A DNA stretch of 43,366 nucleotides from Longimicrobium sp. (GTDB lineage Bacteria > Gemmatimonadota > Gemmatimonadetes > Longimicrobiales > Longimicrobiaceae). The DNA lies in NCBI RefSeq assembly GCF_036388275.1, contig NZ_DASVSF010000080.1, positions 1 through 43,366 of the forward strand, given 5' to 3'. Under the pieces are notes generated by a model. The model was not told where the DNA came from, made no database searches, and was given only the letters and a program-made list of their open reading frames with translations. The position numbers were made by a program, and so were the translations under genes. Below, in pieces: positions 25,799-34,073 of this stretch (position 1 is the stretch's first letter; every line of letters begins with the position of its first letter).

Positions 25799-26215
25799 AT
25801 GGCGACCCGAACCTCCCGCAAGATCTTCGTGAACCTCGCCGTAAAGGACCTCGCCCGGTCCGTGGAATTCTTTACGAAGCTCGGCTTCAGCTTCAACCAG
25901 CAGTTCACCGACGAGACGGCCACCTGCATGATCGTCAGCGACGAGGCGTTCGTGATGCTGCTGGTGCACGGACGCTTCCAGGATTTCACGAAGAAGCAGA
26001 TCGTGGATTCCACCACGCAGACGGAGGTGCTCGTGGCGCTTTCCGCCGAAAGCAGGGAAGACGTGGACGCGATGGTCCACACGGCGCTGGCGTCCGGCGG
26101 CTCGCCCGCAAACGATCCGCAGGACCACGGGTTCATGTACGGCTGGAGCTTCCAGGACCCGGACGGCCACATCTGGGAAGTGGTCTGGATGAATCCCGCG
26201 CACGTCCAGGGCTGA
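25799..26215 (+). CDS. VOC (glyoxalase-fold) protein
   Basis: A 138-residue vicinal-oxygen-chelate fold protein. KIFVNLAVKDLARSVEFFTKLGF is the family's N-terminal beta-alpha unit (read here at residues 7-29), and QDPDGHIWEVVWMNP is the C-terminal metal-ligand strand with its Glu. Related proteins are annotated as lactoylglutathione-lyase-like; some are dioxygenases or resistance proteins, and the substrate here is unknown. The ATG at 25799 has GGAGC upstream and starts directly before the fold. Confidence 0.88.
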   Translation: MATRTSRKIFVNLAVKDLARSVEFFTKLGFSFNQQFTDETATCMIVSDEAFVMLLVHGRFQDFTKKQIVDSTTQTEVLVALSAESREDVDAMVHTALASGGSPANDPQDHGFMYGWSFQDPDGHIWEVVWMNPAHVQG

Positions 26216-26252
26216 TCGCCCGCGATACGGCAGCGGGCTCAAGGCGCCGCTG

Positions 26253-26756
26253 ATGACGATCCTTCGCCACGCGATTTCCATCCTGCTGCTGCCCGTTACC
26301 GTGGTCGTGGTCATCCCGTTCCTGCTGCTGCGGACGGGTGATGCGCCGGGCGGCTGGGGCGGTGGGGCGGGGCTCGATCTGGTGTCGCGCGTGGCGGGTG
26401 GGGTGCTGTTCGGCGTCGGGTTCGCGCTGTTTGCCTGGTGCCTGTTGCTGTTCGCGCGCGTGGGGCAGGGCACGCTCGCGCCGTGGGACCCCACCCGGCG
26501 CCTCGTGGCCGTCGGACCGTATCGCCACGTGCGCAACCCCATGATCAGCGGCGTCGCGACGATGCTGCTGGGCGAGGTCCTGTTCTGGCGCTCAGGGCGG
26601 CTGGCGCTGTGGGCCTGCGCGTTCGTGCTGATCAACCACACGTACTTCCTGCTCTCGGAAGAGCCGGGGCTGCAGCGCCGCTTCGGCGACAGCTACCGCG
26701 CGTACCGGGCCCACGTTCCGCGGTGGATTCCCCGGCTGCGTCCCTGGCGCGGCTGA
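26253..26756 (+). CDS. Isoprenylcysteine/phospholipid methyltransferase-like membrane protein
   Basis: A 167-residue protein with about four hydrophobic segments. VAVGPYRHVRNPMISGV and the C-terminal EEPGLQRRFGDSYRAYRAHVPRW are the signature blocks of the ICMT/PEMT-like methyltransferase superfamily, which uses S-adenosylmethionine at the membrane. Bacterial members methylate lipids or have no known substrate. It lies 37 bases after the VOC gene and may be co-transcribed with it. Confidence 0.87.
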   Translation: MTILRHAISILLLPVTVVVVIPFLLLRTGDAPGGWGGGAGLDLVSRVAGGVLFGVGFALFAWCLLLFARVGQGTLAPWDPTRRLVAVGPYRHVRNPMISGVATMLLGEVLFWRSGRLALWACAFVLINHTYFLLSEEPGLQRRFGDSYRAYRAHVPRWIPRLRPWRG

Positions 26757-26885
26757 GCGCGGTGCTCCCCGCGTCGGCAAGCCGGAGCACCAACGCTGAA
26801 ACCTGCCGCTCACACCATCGTAGTCGCTGCGTGCCGCCAGTGCGCGGCCGCGGGTAATGCCCATTCTCCTTACCTGACGACTACG

Positions 26886-27761
26886 ATGCGTATCCTTGTC
26901 GCGGCCTCGTGCGCCGCTTTCGGTGCAGCGGTTCCCGCGGCTGGCCAAGCTGCCGCCGCCGATCCCATCGCCGCCTGCGCGGATCTGCTTGTCCCTTACG
27001 CCGACCGCGCCCCGGCGCCGGAGGAACTTCCGCCGCTGGAGATCTCGTCCGCGACGGGCCACCTCAGCTATTTCGGCGCGTCGCACTCGCGCGATCCCGA
27101 ACACCCGCAATTCGCCGCGATCCGCCAGCTGTGGGAGCAGCGCCGGCCGACCGTGGCGTTCTACGAGGGTCCCGCCCGTCCCGTGGCCGAAACGGGCGAC
27201 GAGACCATCCGCCAGTATGGAGAATCCGGCTACGTCCGCTTTCTCGCGCAGCAGGCGGGTGCACGCGTGGAGCGCCTCGAGCCGTCGCCCCAGGCCGAAG
27301 TCGCGGCGATGCTGGAGCGCTTTCCGCAGGACCAGGTGAAGCTCTTCTACCTCCTTCGCGAAACGGCGCGCCTTCGCGAGCGCCAGGGCATGGGGGAGGC
27401 GGAGCTGAAAGCGGGCGTCGGGCGATTGCTGCAGCAGGCGAACGCCATGTTCGGCGAGCAGTTCGGGGCGGCGTGGACGATCGACGACCTGGACGCGGCG
27501 TACCGGCGTTACTGGAGCGAGCCGGCGGCGTGGTGGCAGGCGCCGACGCGCTGGTTCGATCCGCTGAAGTCGTCCGCGGAGACGGGCGGCATCTTCACCA
27601 ACGACGTGAACCGCGCCTCGAGCGAGTTCCGCAACCGGCACATGTACACGGTCCTGGCCACCGCCGCCGCCCGCGGTGACCGCGTGTTCGCCGTCGTGGG
27701 CCGCGACCACGTTCCCGCGCAAGCTGCCGCGCTGCACTGCGCCCTCGCTGGGGCCCGATGA
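26886..27761 (+). CDS. Secreted TraB/GumN-like protein
   Basis: A 291-residue exported protein of the TraB/PrgY/GumN/TIKI superfamily, a fold with metal-dependent protease activity in animal TIKI proteins. The first signature is YFGASHSRDPEHPQF with the GASH quartet at 64-67, then AFYEGPARP near 95, and near the end VVGRDHVPAQAAALHCAL. A signal peptide (ILVAASCAAFGAAVPAAGQ) directs export. The middle is helical, with WWQAPTRWFDP. It overlaps the next gene by 4 bases (ATGA), so the two are likely made together. Confidence 0.82.
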   Translation: MRILVAASCAAFGAAVPAAGQAAAADPIAACADLLVPYADRAPAPEELPPLEISSATGHLSYFGASHSRDPEHPQFAAIRQLWEQRRPTVAFYEGPARPVAETGDETIRQYGESGYVRFLAQQAGARVERLEPSPQAEVAAMLERFPQDQVKLFYLLRETARLRERQGMGEAELKAGVGRLLQQANAMFGEQFGAAWTIDDLDAAYRRYWSEPAAWWQAPTRWFDPLKSSAETGGIFTNDVNRASSEFRNRHMYTVLATAAARGDRVFAVVGRDHVPAQAAALHCALAGAR

Positions 27762-28474
27762 CCGCCGCCACTACGACGCCGAGGGACACGGCGACCACGC
27801 GGATGGGCCTGCGCTGGCTGGCCGCGTTCTGCATCCTGATCCTGGCCGTGCACGAGGCGCACGAGCTGGCGCACACGATCACCGGCCGGCTAATGTGCGG
27901 CGAGTGGGCGACGCGCGACTTCAACGAGTGGAGCCTGTCCGCCGGGTGCACGACCCCGGCTCCCACCGCGGCGGGCCCGCTGTTCAGCTACCTGGTGATC
28001 GCCATCGGCATCGTGCTCACGCGCAGGGCGGAGTGGAACGCGCGGTGGCTGGGGCTGGCGCTGATCTTTGCCGCCAACCCGCTGGCCCGCATCATCACGG
28101 TGGGAATGCGCGGCGGCGACGAGCTAGTGGTCGCGCGCACGTTGTCTGGCGGGCAGACGATCAGCCCGACGGTCTACTGGATGACGGTTGCGCTCGTCAC
28201 GCTCATCTGCGGCGCCGGAATCGTGGCGGGATGGAGGGTGACGCGCGGAATCCGCTGGCGCGCTGCGACCTTCGCGGCGATCCTCCTGCTGCCGATGGTG
28301 CTGACTGGAACGCTGCTGTTCGTGCTCTTCAACGGGCTGCTGCGCGACGGCTTCCTGGCCCAGCCGATCGTCGCGGGCTCCCCCGTGTTCATCACGATCG
28401 TCACTGCCATCGTAGGTGTGTTGATGATCACAACCGCGGGGTGGCTGCGGAATTCGTCAGGCCCCACAGCGTAG
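27758..28474 (+). CDS. Polytopic membrane protein with HExxH motif
   Basis: A 238-residue protein with six or so hydrophobic segments. In the first one, VHEAHELAHTI holds a perfect HExxH zinc-binding motif (H35, E36, H39), as in membrane-embedded M50-type metalloproteases. FAANPLARI in a later segment might stand for the second ligand region, but the usual NPxxDG form is absent, so a protease role is unproven. The start overlaps the TraB/GumN-like gene stop. Both carry potential metal-protease motifs, an unusual coupling. Confidence 0.75.
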   Translation: MTAATTTPRDTATTRMGLRWLAAFCILILAVHEAHELAHTITGRLMCGEWATRDFNEWSLSAGCTTPAPTAAGPLFSYLVIAIGIVLTRRAEWNARWLGLALIFAANPLARIITVGMRGGDELVVARTLSGGQTISPTVYWMTVALVTLICGAGIVAGWRVTRGIRWRAATFAAILLLPMVLTGTLLFVLFNGLLRDGFLAQPIVAGSPVFITIVTAIVGVLMITTAGWLRNSSGPTA

Positions 28475-28601
28475 ACGACATCGAGGTACGATGAACGGGA
28501 GGCGCGGAGGGGCGGTTATCTGCTGCCGGTGCACGACCCATGGCTACCGTCGGGACGCTTGGCGGCTAGAATGACTGACCTGAACTGATCGCGCGCACGC
28601 C

Positions 28602-29082
28602 ATGTCTTTCTCTCAATCCCGAATGACGTCCCATCCTCGGGCGAGCGTAGCGCTCGGACTGTACGGCTTGATGCTGGGCATCGCCGCCGTACCCGCATTT
28701 TTTCTGGGTGCTGCCGGATGGACCGCGCTGGTCGGTTTCCTTGGCATAGTGCTGTCGTGGGTGCTCGGCACGCATACGGCGCTCGACATATCCGGGAAGC
28801 CGATCGAGTACCCGGGTCCTTTACGGGAACTCCTGCTCGGGGACGGCACGCGGCCGGTGGAGCCTCGCTGGTGGAGGGCCTTCTTGTTTGCGCGCAGCCT
28901 TGCCGCGCTGACCTTGATTGTGGGATTCGGAGCTGTCGCTTCAGATGGCCGTCCAGGCGTGGGGACATGCCGCCGCGCAAGAGCGGGAGATCCACAAGTT
29001 GCAGCAGGACATGGGCTTGCTCTACGGCTTGCCCTCTGTGGATCCCAGGATTCAAGCGGCGTACCGGAGGAGCAGGGAGTAG
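28602..29082 (+). pseudogene. Frameshifted small membrane protein gene
   Basis: The first frame from 28602 codes for a membrane protein with about three hydrophobic segments (LYGLMLGIAAVPAFFLGAA; WTALVGFLGIVLSWVLG; SLAALTLIVGF). After about 28930 that frame turns into Arg/Gly-rich nonsense. One base over, ELSLQMAVQAWGHAAAQERE to YGLPSVDPRIQAAYRRSRE continues as a plausible coiled-coil tail and stops at 29080-29082, 25 bases before a strong terminator. A single-base shift, real or a sequence error, best explains this. I do not recognise the family. Confidence 0.6.
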
Positions 29083-29104
29083 GTGAATCCCATCGGCATT
29101 CTGC

Positions 29105-29140
29105 ACCGGCCGACAATCGCAGATCGATTCGTCGGCCGGT
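29105..29140. terminator. Bidirectional terminator hairpin
   Basis: ACCGGCCGAC (29105-29114) pairs with GTCGGCCGGT (29131-29140), extended inside by AATCG/CGATT with one bulged base. CTTCTATCT follows on the plus strand. It separates the convergent genes at 28602 and 29166. Confidence 0.8.
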
Positions 29141-29165
29141 CTTCTATCTCCACCTCCCCACTTGC

Positions 29166-29645
29166 CTAGGGCGTCTGTATCCCCCCGGCCAGCCAGAGCT
29201 TGCCCGGGCAGCCCGCCGGCAGGTCGTCGCGCAGGTGCCCGGCATCACCGGACGATCCCGGGGCTTCCCCGCCGCTCAGGCGCACCGGCCCGTCCACCTT
29301 GGCCATGACTCCGGTCTGCGTGTCGCGGACGGCCCTGCCGCGTGGTTCCAGGGCAAGGTCCACGTGCGGCGGCCAGAGCACCGCGTACCGCTCGTCCGCG
29401 CCGGTGCGCACCACCAAGCAGCCGTTCTCCACCACCAGGGTTCCCGTCACCAGCGCTTCCTGCACCTCGCCGCCCTCACCCGGCAGCCAGCGTGGAAGCG
29501 AGGCAACGGCACCCGATGAAGCAGGTGGCGAAGCGGCGGGCGCGGTCGCAGCCGCGGCGGCGGTGTCGGACGCGGCGGGCGGGGGATCGTTCTTCTGGCA
29601 GGCAGCCAGGGCGAGAAGGAGGAGCGGCAAGCATGTCGATCGCAT
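29166..29645 (-). CDS. Small lipoprotein of unknown function
   Basis: A 159-residue predicted lipoprotein: signal peptide CLPLLLLALAACQKND with the lipidated Cys, then an Ala/Pro/Ser-rich linker. The C-terminal domain contains VTGTLVVENGCLVVRTG, YAVLWPPHVDLAL and LPAGCPGKLWLAGGI, a compact beta-domain with two Cys that may form a disulphide. I do not know its role. The ATG at 29645 starts the signal peptide; the frame extends to 29921 but overlaps the next promoter and gene. Confidence 0.75.
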   Translation of the reverse strand: MRSTCLPLLLLALAACQKNDPPPAASDTAAAAATAPAASPPASSGAVASLPRWLPGEGGEVQEALVTGTLVVENGCLVVRTGADERYAVLWPPHVDLALEPRGRAVRDTQTGVMAKVDGPVRLSGGEAPGSSGDAGHLRDDLPAGCPGKLWLAGGIQTP

Positions 29646-29807
29646 CTGGCACACGTTCACGAGTGGGCGCGAGGATCCGCGGGGCAGGTGACCGACCGCG
29701 GAGCAGGCAAGTTCGGCTCCGAGCCGGTGCCCGGCCTCTTGTGCCCGGCCGTGGCGTCGTTCCGCCCGGCGCGACTGCCAGCAGTCGAGGTGAGGAGGCC
29801 GCGACGT

Positions 29808-29836
29808 TTGCCGAGAACGTATGTTTACGGTATAAT
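29808..29836 (+). promoter_or_regulatory. Sigma-70-like promoter of the Ig-like lipoprotein gene
   Basis: TTGCCG (29808-29813) and a perfect TATAAT (29831-29836) are spaced by 17 bases. A start of transcription near 29843 would leave about 70 bases before the ATG at 29912. The AT-rich patch stands out in this GC-rich window. Confidence 0.75.
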
Positions 29837-29911
29837 TGGTAATTCCTCCTCCGCTCAGCCGCGCTTGAAAGTCTCGGCATCTTGAGCGCCCATAAGAAGT
29901 TGCATGGATTG

Positions 29912-30598
29912 ATGACCGCAATCACCGGAAGCACGTTCTGGAATCTTTGCCCTGCGCTCCGCGCCGGCGCTGCCCTGTGTGCCCTTGCCACCGCCGTCGC
30001 TTGTGGCGACAGCCCGACCGCAAAGGCCGATTCCACGCTTTCCCTTACGCCCGCCGTCGACACACTCGACGCGGTCGGTGACGAGCTGACGCTCTCCGCG
30101 CAGGTGACGGGCAGTACGCAGACGCCGACCTGGCAGTCGACGACGCCGTCGATCGTTTCGGTGAACAGCGCGGGCAAGGTGACCGCCGTCGCGCCGGGGC
30201 AGGGCACCGTGCGCGCCACGGTGGGGGGTGTTTCGGCCACGGCCAACGTCGTCGTCCGCCCCGCGGCGGCCGTGACCGTGGTGTCGGGCACCGTGGCCGC
30301 CGCCGACATCGCGCGCGACCGGGTGACGCTGCGCCTGCAGAACACCGGCGGGCGCGGCACGTTCTTCATCGAGTTCTGGGGCCTGCGCACGTCGCCTTCG
30401 GGGGCTCACCACCACTTCGCCGACTCGCAGCCGGTGGAGGTTCAGCCGGGGCTGGACGTGACCGCGAGCTTCCTGGTTCCAGTGCGGTCGGCCCCCGACG
30501 TGGACTGGGTGATCGTCTACACGCGCGAGCCCGGCTCGCTCAACTACCGCCAGACCGCCTGCTACCGCTTCAACGGTGGGGCCTGCCCGGTGCCCTGA
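29912..30598 (+). CDS. Lipoprotein with bacterial Ig-like (BIG2) domain
   Basis: A 228-residue exported protein. The signal peptide ends in LATAVACGDSPT, a lipobox. Next comes a BIG2 Ig-like domain, LDAVGDELTLSAQVTGS with PSIVSVNSAGKVTAVAPGQG and TVRATVGG, typical of surface adhesion or scaffold modules. The C-terminal part is a second beta-domain with two Cys (TACYRFNGGACPVP). I chose the ATG at 29912; a TTG at 29882 in frame is also possible. A good promoter lies upstream and a terminator downstream. Confidence 0.8.
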   Translation: MTAITGSTFWNLCPALRAGAALCALATAVACGDSPTAKADSTLSLTPAVDTLDAVGDELTLSAQVTGSTQTPTWQSTTPSIVSVNSAGKVTAVAPGQGTVRATVGGVSATANVVVRPAAAVTVVSGTVAAADIARDRVTLRLQNTGGRGTFFIEFWGLRTSPSGAHHHFADSQPVEVQPGLDVTASFLVPVRSAPDVDWVIVYTREPGSLNYRQTACYRFNGGACPVP

Positions 30599-30624
30599 CC
30601 CTGCGGTGGGTTCCAGATGACGAG

Positions 30625-30660
30625 CGGCCGGCCATCCCGATGTGATCGCCGGCCGTTTTG
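30625..30660 (+). terminator. Rho-independent terminator
   Basis: CGGCCGGC (30625-30632) pairs with GCCGGCCG (30648-30655) and is followed by TTTTGCTT, the best T-tract in the window. It closes the Ig-like lipoprotein gene. Confidence 0.85.
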
Positions 30661-30739
30661 CTTGGGCCGTATTACGGACGGGCGGATGCGATTACGTTAT
30701 ATCTGAGCATCCGAACCTGGTTGTGAGGCGGAGCGGAAT

Positions 30740-30967
30740 ATGGGTGAGCGTGCTTTCGAAATCGGTAACGAGTCTCGTCTACTGGAATTCATCCGCGATG
30801 CTGCGCGTGGGGACGACCTGATCCTCACGGACGGCGGCGAGCCGATCGCCAGGATCATCCCGATCACGCGTGCAAAGGGTCAGCGCGAGTTTGGCAGCGC
30901 CAAGGGCCTGATCCACATGGCGGACGACTTCGACGCGCCACTCGACGATTTCAGCGATCACATGTGA
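30740..30967 (+). CDS. Phd/YefM-VapB-like antitoxin, no toxin neighbour
   Basis: A 75-residue protein with the DNA-binding N-terminal part of Phd/YefM-type antitoxins (LLEFIRDAARGDDLILTDGG, GEPIARIIPI) and the toxin-binding tail GSAKGLIHMADDFDAPLDDF, typical of antitoxins paired with PIN-domain VapC toxins. No toxin gene follows: the next 140 bases lead to the lanthipeptide promoter. GGAG lies upstream of the ATG. It may protect against a toxin elsewhere or be a remnant of a lost pair. Confidence 0.82.
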   Translation: MGERAFEIGNESRLLEFIRDAARGDDLILTDGGEPIARIIPITRAKGQREFGSAKGLIHMADDFDAPLDDFSDHM

Positions 30968-31040
30968 TCGGTACGCCTGGTGCTGGTGAGGACGCAGGCG
31001 TCGGCGTGATCGTCGAAGATGCTCACCGTTTCAGACATGT

Positions 31041-31069
31041 TTGCGCGGAGAGGCTTCGGCGTATATGAT
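31041..31069 (+). promoter_or_regulatory. Promoter of the lanthipeptide precursor gene
   Basis: TTGCGC (31041-31046) and TATGAT (31064-31069) are spaced by exactly 17 bases. Transcription would start near 31076, leaving about 34 bases before the ATG at 31110. With the terminator at 31253 it defines a one-gene unit. Confidence 0.65.
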
Positions 31070-31109
31070 CAAGGAACGGCGCATCTTTCCCCTTTGCTGC
31101 GAGGCTACG

Positions 31110-31232
31110 ATGAACAAGCTTCACCTCCGCCTGGAAGATCTGCACGTCGATTCGTTCCTCACCGCGATTTCGAACGGTGAGGCAGCGGCCGACGCTGCGT
31201 GGACCGATCGCTGCACGTACACCTGCCCGTAA
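31110..31232 (+). CDS. Pinensin-like class I lanthipeptide precursor peptide
   Basis: A 40-residue peptide. The leader KLHLRLEDLHVDSF matches the L-x-L-(D/E)-x-L-x-V-x-S-F pattern of pinensin-type lanthipeptide precursors known from Bacteroidota and abundant in Longimicrobium relatives. The C-terminal core ends WTDRCTYTCP, with two Cys and two Thr that could form lanthionine-type rings once dehydrated and cyclised by LanB- and LanC-type enzymes. No such enzymes, protease or transporter lie in this window, so any modification would come from elsewhere. GAGG lies 5 bases before the ATG. A promoter upstream and a 13-bp-stem terminator downstream support a real gene. An in-frame upstream ATG at 31041 lies inside the promoter and is rejected. 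Confidence 0.78.
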   Translation: MNKLHLRLEDLHVDSFLTAISNGEAAADAAWTDRCTYTCP

Positions 31233-31252
31233 GTAAGCTACGAGATCCAGGG

Positions 31253-31290
31253 CGGCCCGTGCTCCTGGGGTGGAGCGCGGGCCGTGCTTC
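31253..31290 (+). terminator. Terminator of the lanthipeptide precursor gene
   Basis: CGGCCCGTGCTCC (31253-31265) pairs with GGAGCGCGGGCCG (31272-31284) over 13 bp with one G-T pair, around TGGGGT, then TGCTTCT. It lies 20 bases past the precursor stop. Confidence 0.8.
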
Positions 31291-31391
31291 TCCACCACAT
31301 CCATCCCCCTCCACCCCGTTCGCACGCTTCGCGGCGTGTTCTGCAGACGGTCACGTACGTTAGAGGCCTTCACGCTCCCCAAGGAGGCACC

Positions 31392-33251
31392 ATGCCGGCA
31401 GGTGTTCCATCGCTGCTCCGCGCACTGCTCGTTCCGCTTGTGGCCGGCCTGCTTCACTCCGGCTGCGACGAGGTCAGCGGCCCGTCCCCGCGGCTCATCT
31501 CGCCCGAAGCTCCGCCATCCCAATCCGTCGCAATCGGCTATCGGAACCCCATCTTGGGTCCTGACGCGCCGGATCCGCACGTGGCGCAGTTCGAGGGCAA
31601 GTACTGGATCTATCCCACCTCGAAGGGCGGCCAGCGCTTTCATGCGTATTCGTCCACCGACCTGGTGAACTGGGTGGACGAAGGAGTGGTGCTGGACCTG
31701 GGCCCCGGCGTGAGCTGGACGGACCGCAACGGCTGGGCGCCCGCCATCGCCCATCGCAACGGCAACTACTACTTCTACTACAGCGCCAACGGGCCGCACC
31801 CCGACAGCAAGATCGGCGTGGCCGTGGGCACCTCGCCGCGGGGGCCGTTCACCGACATCGGCCGGCCGTTGGTGCACAGTGACGCGGCGGTGCCGCTGGA
31901 GGCGATCGACCCCATGGTGTTCATCGACGGCGACGGGCAGGCGTACCTGTACTACGGCGGGTCGGCGGGCAGGGGCAACATGGGCATCCACCGCCTGAAC
32001 GCCGACATGACCTCGCTCAGCGGCTCGCGGATCGTGCAGAAGCCCTCGTATTTCACCGAGGGGCCGTTCGTGCACAAGCGCAACGGCATCTACTACCTCA
32101 GCTACAGCAACGGCGGCTGGAACACGGCGGACTACAACGTCCGCTACGCCACCAGTTCGTCACCCACCGGCCCGTGGACGTACGGGGCGCAGATCCTGTC
32201 CAAGGACTTCAACTACACCGGCCCCGGGCACCACGCCATCCTGAACCGCGGCGGCGACGACTGGTACATCGTGTACCACCGCTACGAGGACGGCACCGAG
32301 TTCAACGCCAAGCGCCGCGCCACGGCCATCGACCGGCTTACGTACAGCGGCAGCACCATCCAGCGCGTGACGATGACGGGCGCCGTCCCCAACGGCCGCT
32401 ACAAGCTGTTCGCGCGGCACAACGGCAACGCGCTGGACGTGGGCGGCTGCTCCGCGGCCGACGGCGCGGACGTCATCAGCTGGCCGTACTCGGGCGCGGG
32501 ATGCCAGCAGTGGGACTTCGCGCGGCAGACGGACGGGCACTACAAGATCACCGCCGCGCACAGCGGCAAGGCGCTCGACGTGGGCGGCTGCTCCACGGCC
32601 GACGGCGCCGACGTGATCCAGTGGCCCTGGAGCGGCGCCGACTGCCAGCGCTGGCAGGTGGTGAAGACCGGCCCCGACGCCTTCAAGCTGGTCGCCAAGC
32701 ACAGCGGCAAGGCGCTGGACGTGGCCGGGTGCAGCACCGCGAACGGGGCCGACGTGATCGTCTGGACGTACACGGGCCTGCTCTGCCAGCAGTGGACCAT
32801 CCGGCAGACGGCGACCGTCGTCCCCAACGGGCGCTACAAGCTGCTGGCCCGGCACAGCGGGCAGGCGCTGGACGTGGCAGGATGCTCCACGGCGGATGGG
32901 GCCGACGCCATCACCTGGCCGTACTGGGGCGGCACCTGCCAGCAGTGGAACTTCGAGCGGCAGACGGACGGCTTCTACAAGATCACCGCGGCGCACAGCG
33001 GCAAGGCGCTGGACGTGGGCGGCTGCTCCACGGCGGAGGGCGCGAACGTGATCACCTGGCCTTGGGCGGCCAACGACTGCCAGAAGTGGGACGTGGTGGA
33101 CGTAGGCGGCGACTACTACCGCATCACCGCCAAGCACAGCGGCAAGTCGCTTGACGTCGCCAGCTGCTCCACCGCCAACGGCGCCGACGCCATCGTCCGC
33201 ACCTACACCGGCGCAGACTGCCAGAGGTGGCGCATCGAGACGACGCCGTAG
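31392..33251 (+). CDS. GH43 glycosidase with six ricin-type repeats
   Basis: A 619-residue exported lipoprotein (lipobox GLLHSGCDE). Residues 50-330 form a five-bladed GH43 domain, a family of arabinanases, arabinofuranosidases and xylosidases. The general base is D61 (NPILGPDAPDPHV), the second Asp is D173 (EAIDPMVF) and the acid is E223 (FTEGPF). Residues 345-619 carry six beta-trefoil subunits, each with KALDVGG-like and QxW blocks (CQQWDF, CQRWQV, CQQWTI, CQQWNF, CQKWDV, CQRWRI), making two CBM13 ricin modules that bind sugar. The enzyme would degrade plant hemicellulose or arabinan at the cell surface. AAGGAGG (31381-31387) fixes the ATG at 31392. A broken copy of the ricin module lies about 1 kb downstream. 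Confidence 0.92.
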   Translation: MPAGVPSLLRALLVPLVAGLLHSGCDEVSGPSPRLISPEAPPSQSVAIGYRNPILGPDAPDPHVAQFEGKYWIYPTSKGGQRFHAYSSTDLVNWVDEGVVLDLGPGVSWTDRNGWAPAIAHRNGNYYFYYSANGPHPDSKIGVAVGTSPRGPFTDIGRPLVHSDAAVPLEAIDPMVFIDGDGQAYLYYGGSAGRGNMGIHRLNADMTSLSGSRIVQKPSYFTEGPFVHKRNGIYYLSYSNGGWNTADYNVRYATSSSPTGPWTYGAQILSKDFNYTGPGHHAILNRGGDDWYIVYHRYEDGTEFNAKRRATAIDRLTYSGSTIQRVTMTGAVPNGRYKLFARHNGNALDVGGCSAADGADVISWPYSGAGCQQWDFARQTDGHYKITAAHSGKALDVGGCSTADGADVIQWPWSGADCQRWQVVKTGPDAFKLVAKHSGKALDVAGCSTANGADVIVWTYTGLLCQQWTIRQTATVVPNGRYKLLARHSGQALDVAGCSTADGADAITWPYWGGTCQQWNFERQTDGFYKITAAHSGKALDVGGCSTAEGANVITWPWAANDCQKWDVVDVGGDYYRITAKHSGKSLDVASCSTANGADAIVRTYTGADCQRWRIETTP

Positions 33252-33311
33252 GCGCTGAGGGTGCGCGGGCTACCTCCTTCTATCCGCTGTTGCATTCCCC
33301 CAATAACCGAT

Positions 33312-33352
33312 CGTGGGGCCGTGTCCTTTCGAGACACGGCCCCGCGATTTCT
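33312..33352. terminator. Bidirectional terminator
   Basis: CGTGGGGCCGTGTC (33312-33325) pairs with GACACGGCCCCGCG (33333-33346), followed by ATTTCTT. It separates the GH43 gene from the convergent gene at 33366-33764. Confidence 0.85.
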
Positions 33353-33365
33353 TGAGGACGCATTG

Positions 33366-33764
33366 CTATTGGGTGATTGGCTGGAGGTCTGCCCGGAGCC
33401 AAGCGCGCTTCAGGTCGCACAGCCGCTGGGGCACCCGCACGCCGGCGCGGCTCCACTCGCGGTAGCCGGGTGCGCGTACCACGACGTCGTACGTGCCAGC
33501 CCTCTCCCGCGCGGCGCCGTACGCAACGGTGCTGCTGTCGACGTACATTCCGTCTCGTACGATGAGCGCGCTCCGCCATTGCAGTTCCTTCGAGAGCGGC
33601 CGGCCCGCGTCGAGCGCCATGACATGTACGGAAGCCCTGGCCGAGGACTCGCCGGAGCACCGATCGCCGAGGACCTCGCGTCGGGTCGATGGGTGCACAA
33701 AAGTCAGGACTGCGGTTGCGAGCACCAGCCCTAAAGAGCGGCTCCAACCGGGCGAACGGCGCAT
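33366..33764 (-). CDS. Small secreted protein
   Basis: A 132-residue exported protein with an N-terminal hydrophobic signal (SLGLVLATAVLTFV). The mature part has a beta-pattern ending in GTYDVVVRAPGYREW and GVRVPQRLCDLKRAWLRADL, which resembles carboxypeptidase-regulatory-like Ig folds. Two Cys are present (DRCSG, RLCDL). I do not recognise an exact family. Confidence 0.7.
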   Translation of the reverse strand: MRRSPGWSRSLGLVLATAVLTFVHPSTRREVLGDRCSGESSARASVHVMALDAGRPLSKELQWRSALIVRDGMYVDSSTVAYGAARERAGTYDVVVRAPGYREWSRAGVRVPQRLCDLKRAWLRADLQPITQ

Positions 33765-34073
33765 GCTACGTTCCGATCGAGTATGGGAAGCCGTCGCCAG
33801 CCAACCTCTATTGTACTGTACGGCTTCGGCGTCTTCGCGACAACTCGCCCGGTCGCTGAGATTACGCGTTCGCCCGTGTTCACGGCGCGGGCTCGCCGCT
33901 CGCGGTCGGCAGGCTCGGAAATACGGAGCCGGAACGGGGTTGATACCAGGGGTCGCGGGGCTGTCTGCAACCCAAGCTCCAGATTGCTGACCTTATGTTC
34001 CTCCCGCGCGACCAAGATCAGCCCGACCCTGAGGCGCACCCGCCGCCGCACCGCGCACTGCCAGGAGTAGACG

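Noticed and set aside
31041..31109. Longer 63-residue version of the lanthipeptide precursor
   Set aside because: The extra 23 residues overlap the -35 and -10 boxes and lack a leader pattern; the ATG at 31110 has a ribosome-binding site and starts the typical leader.
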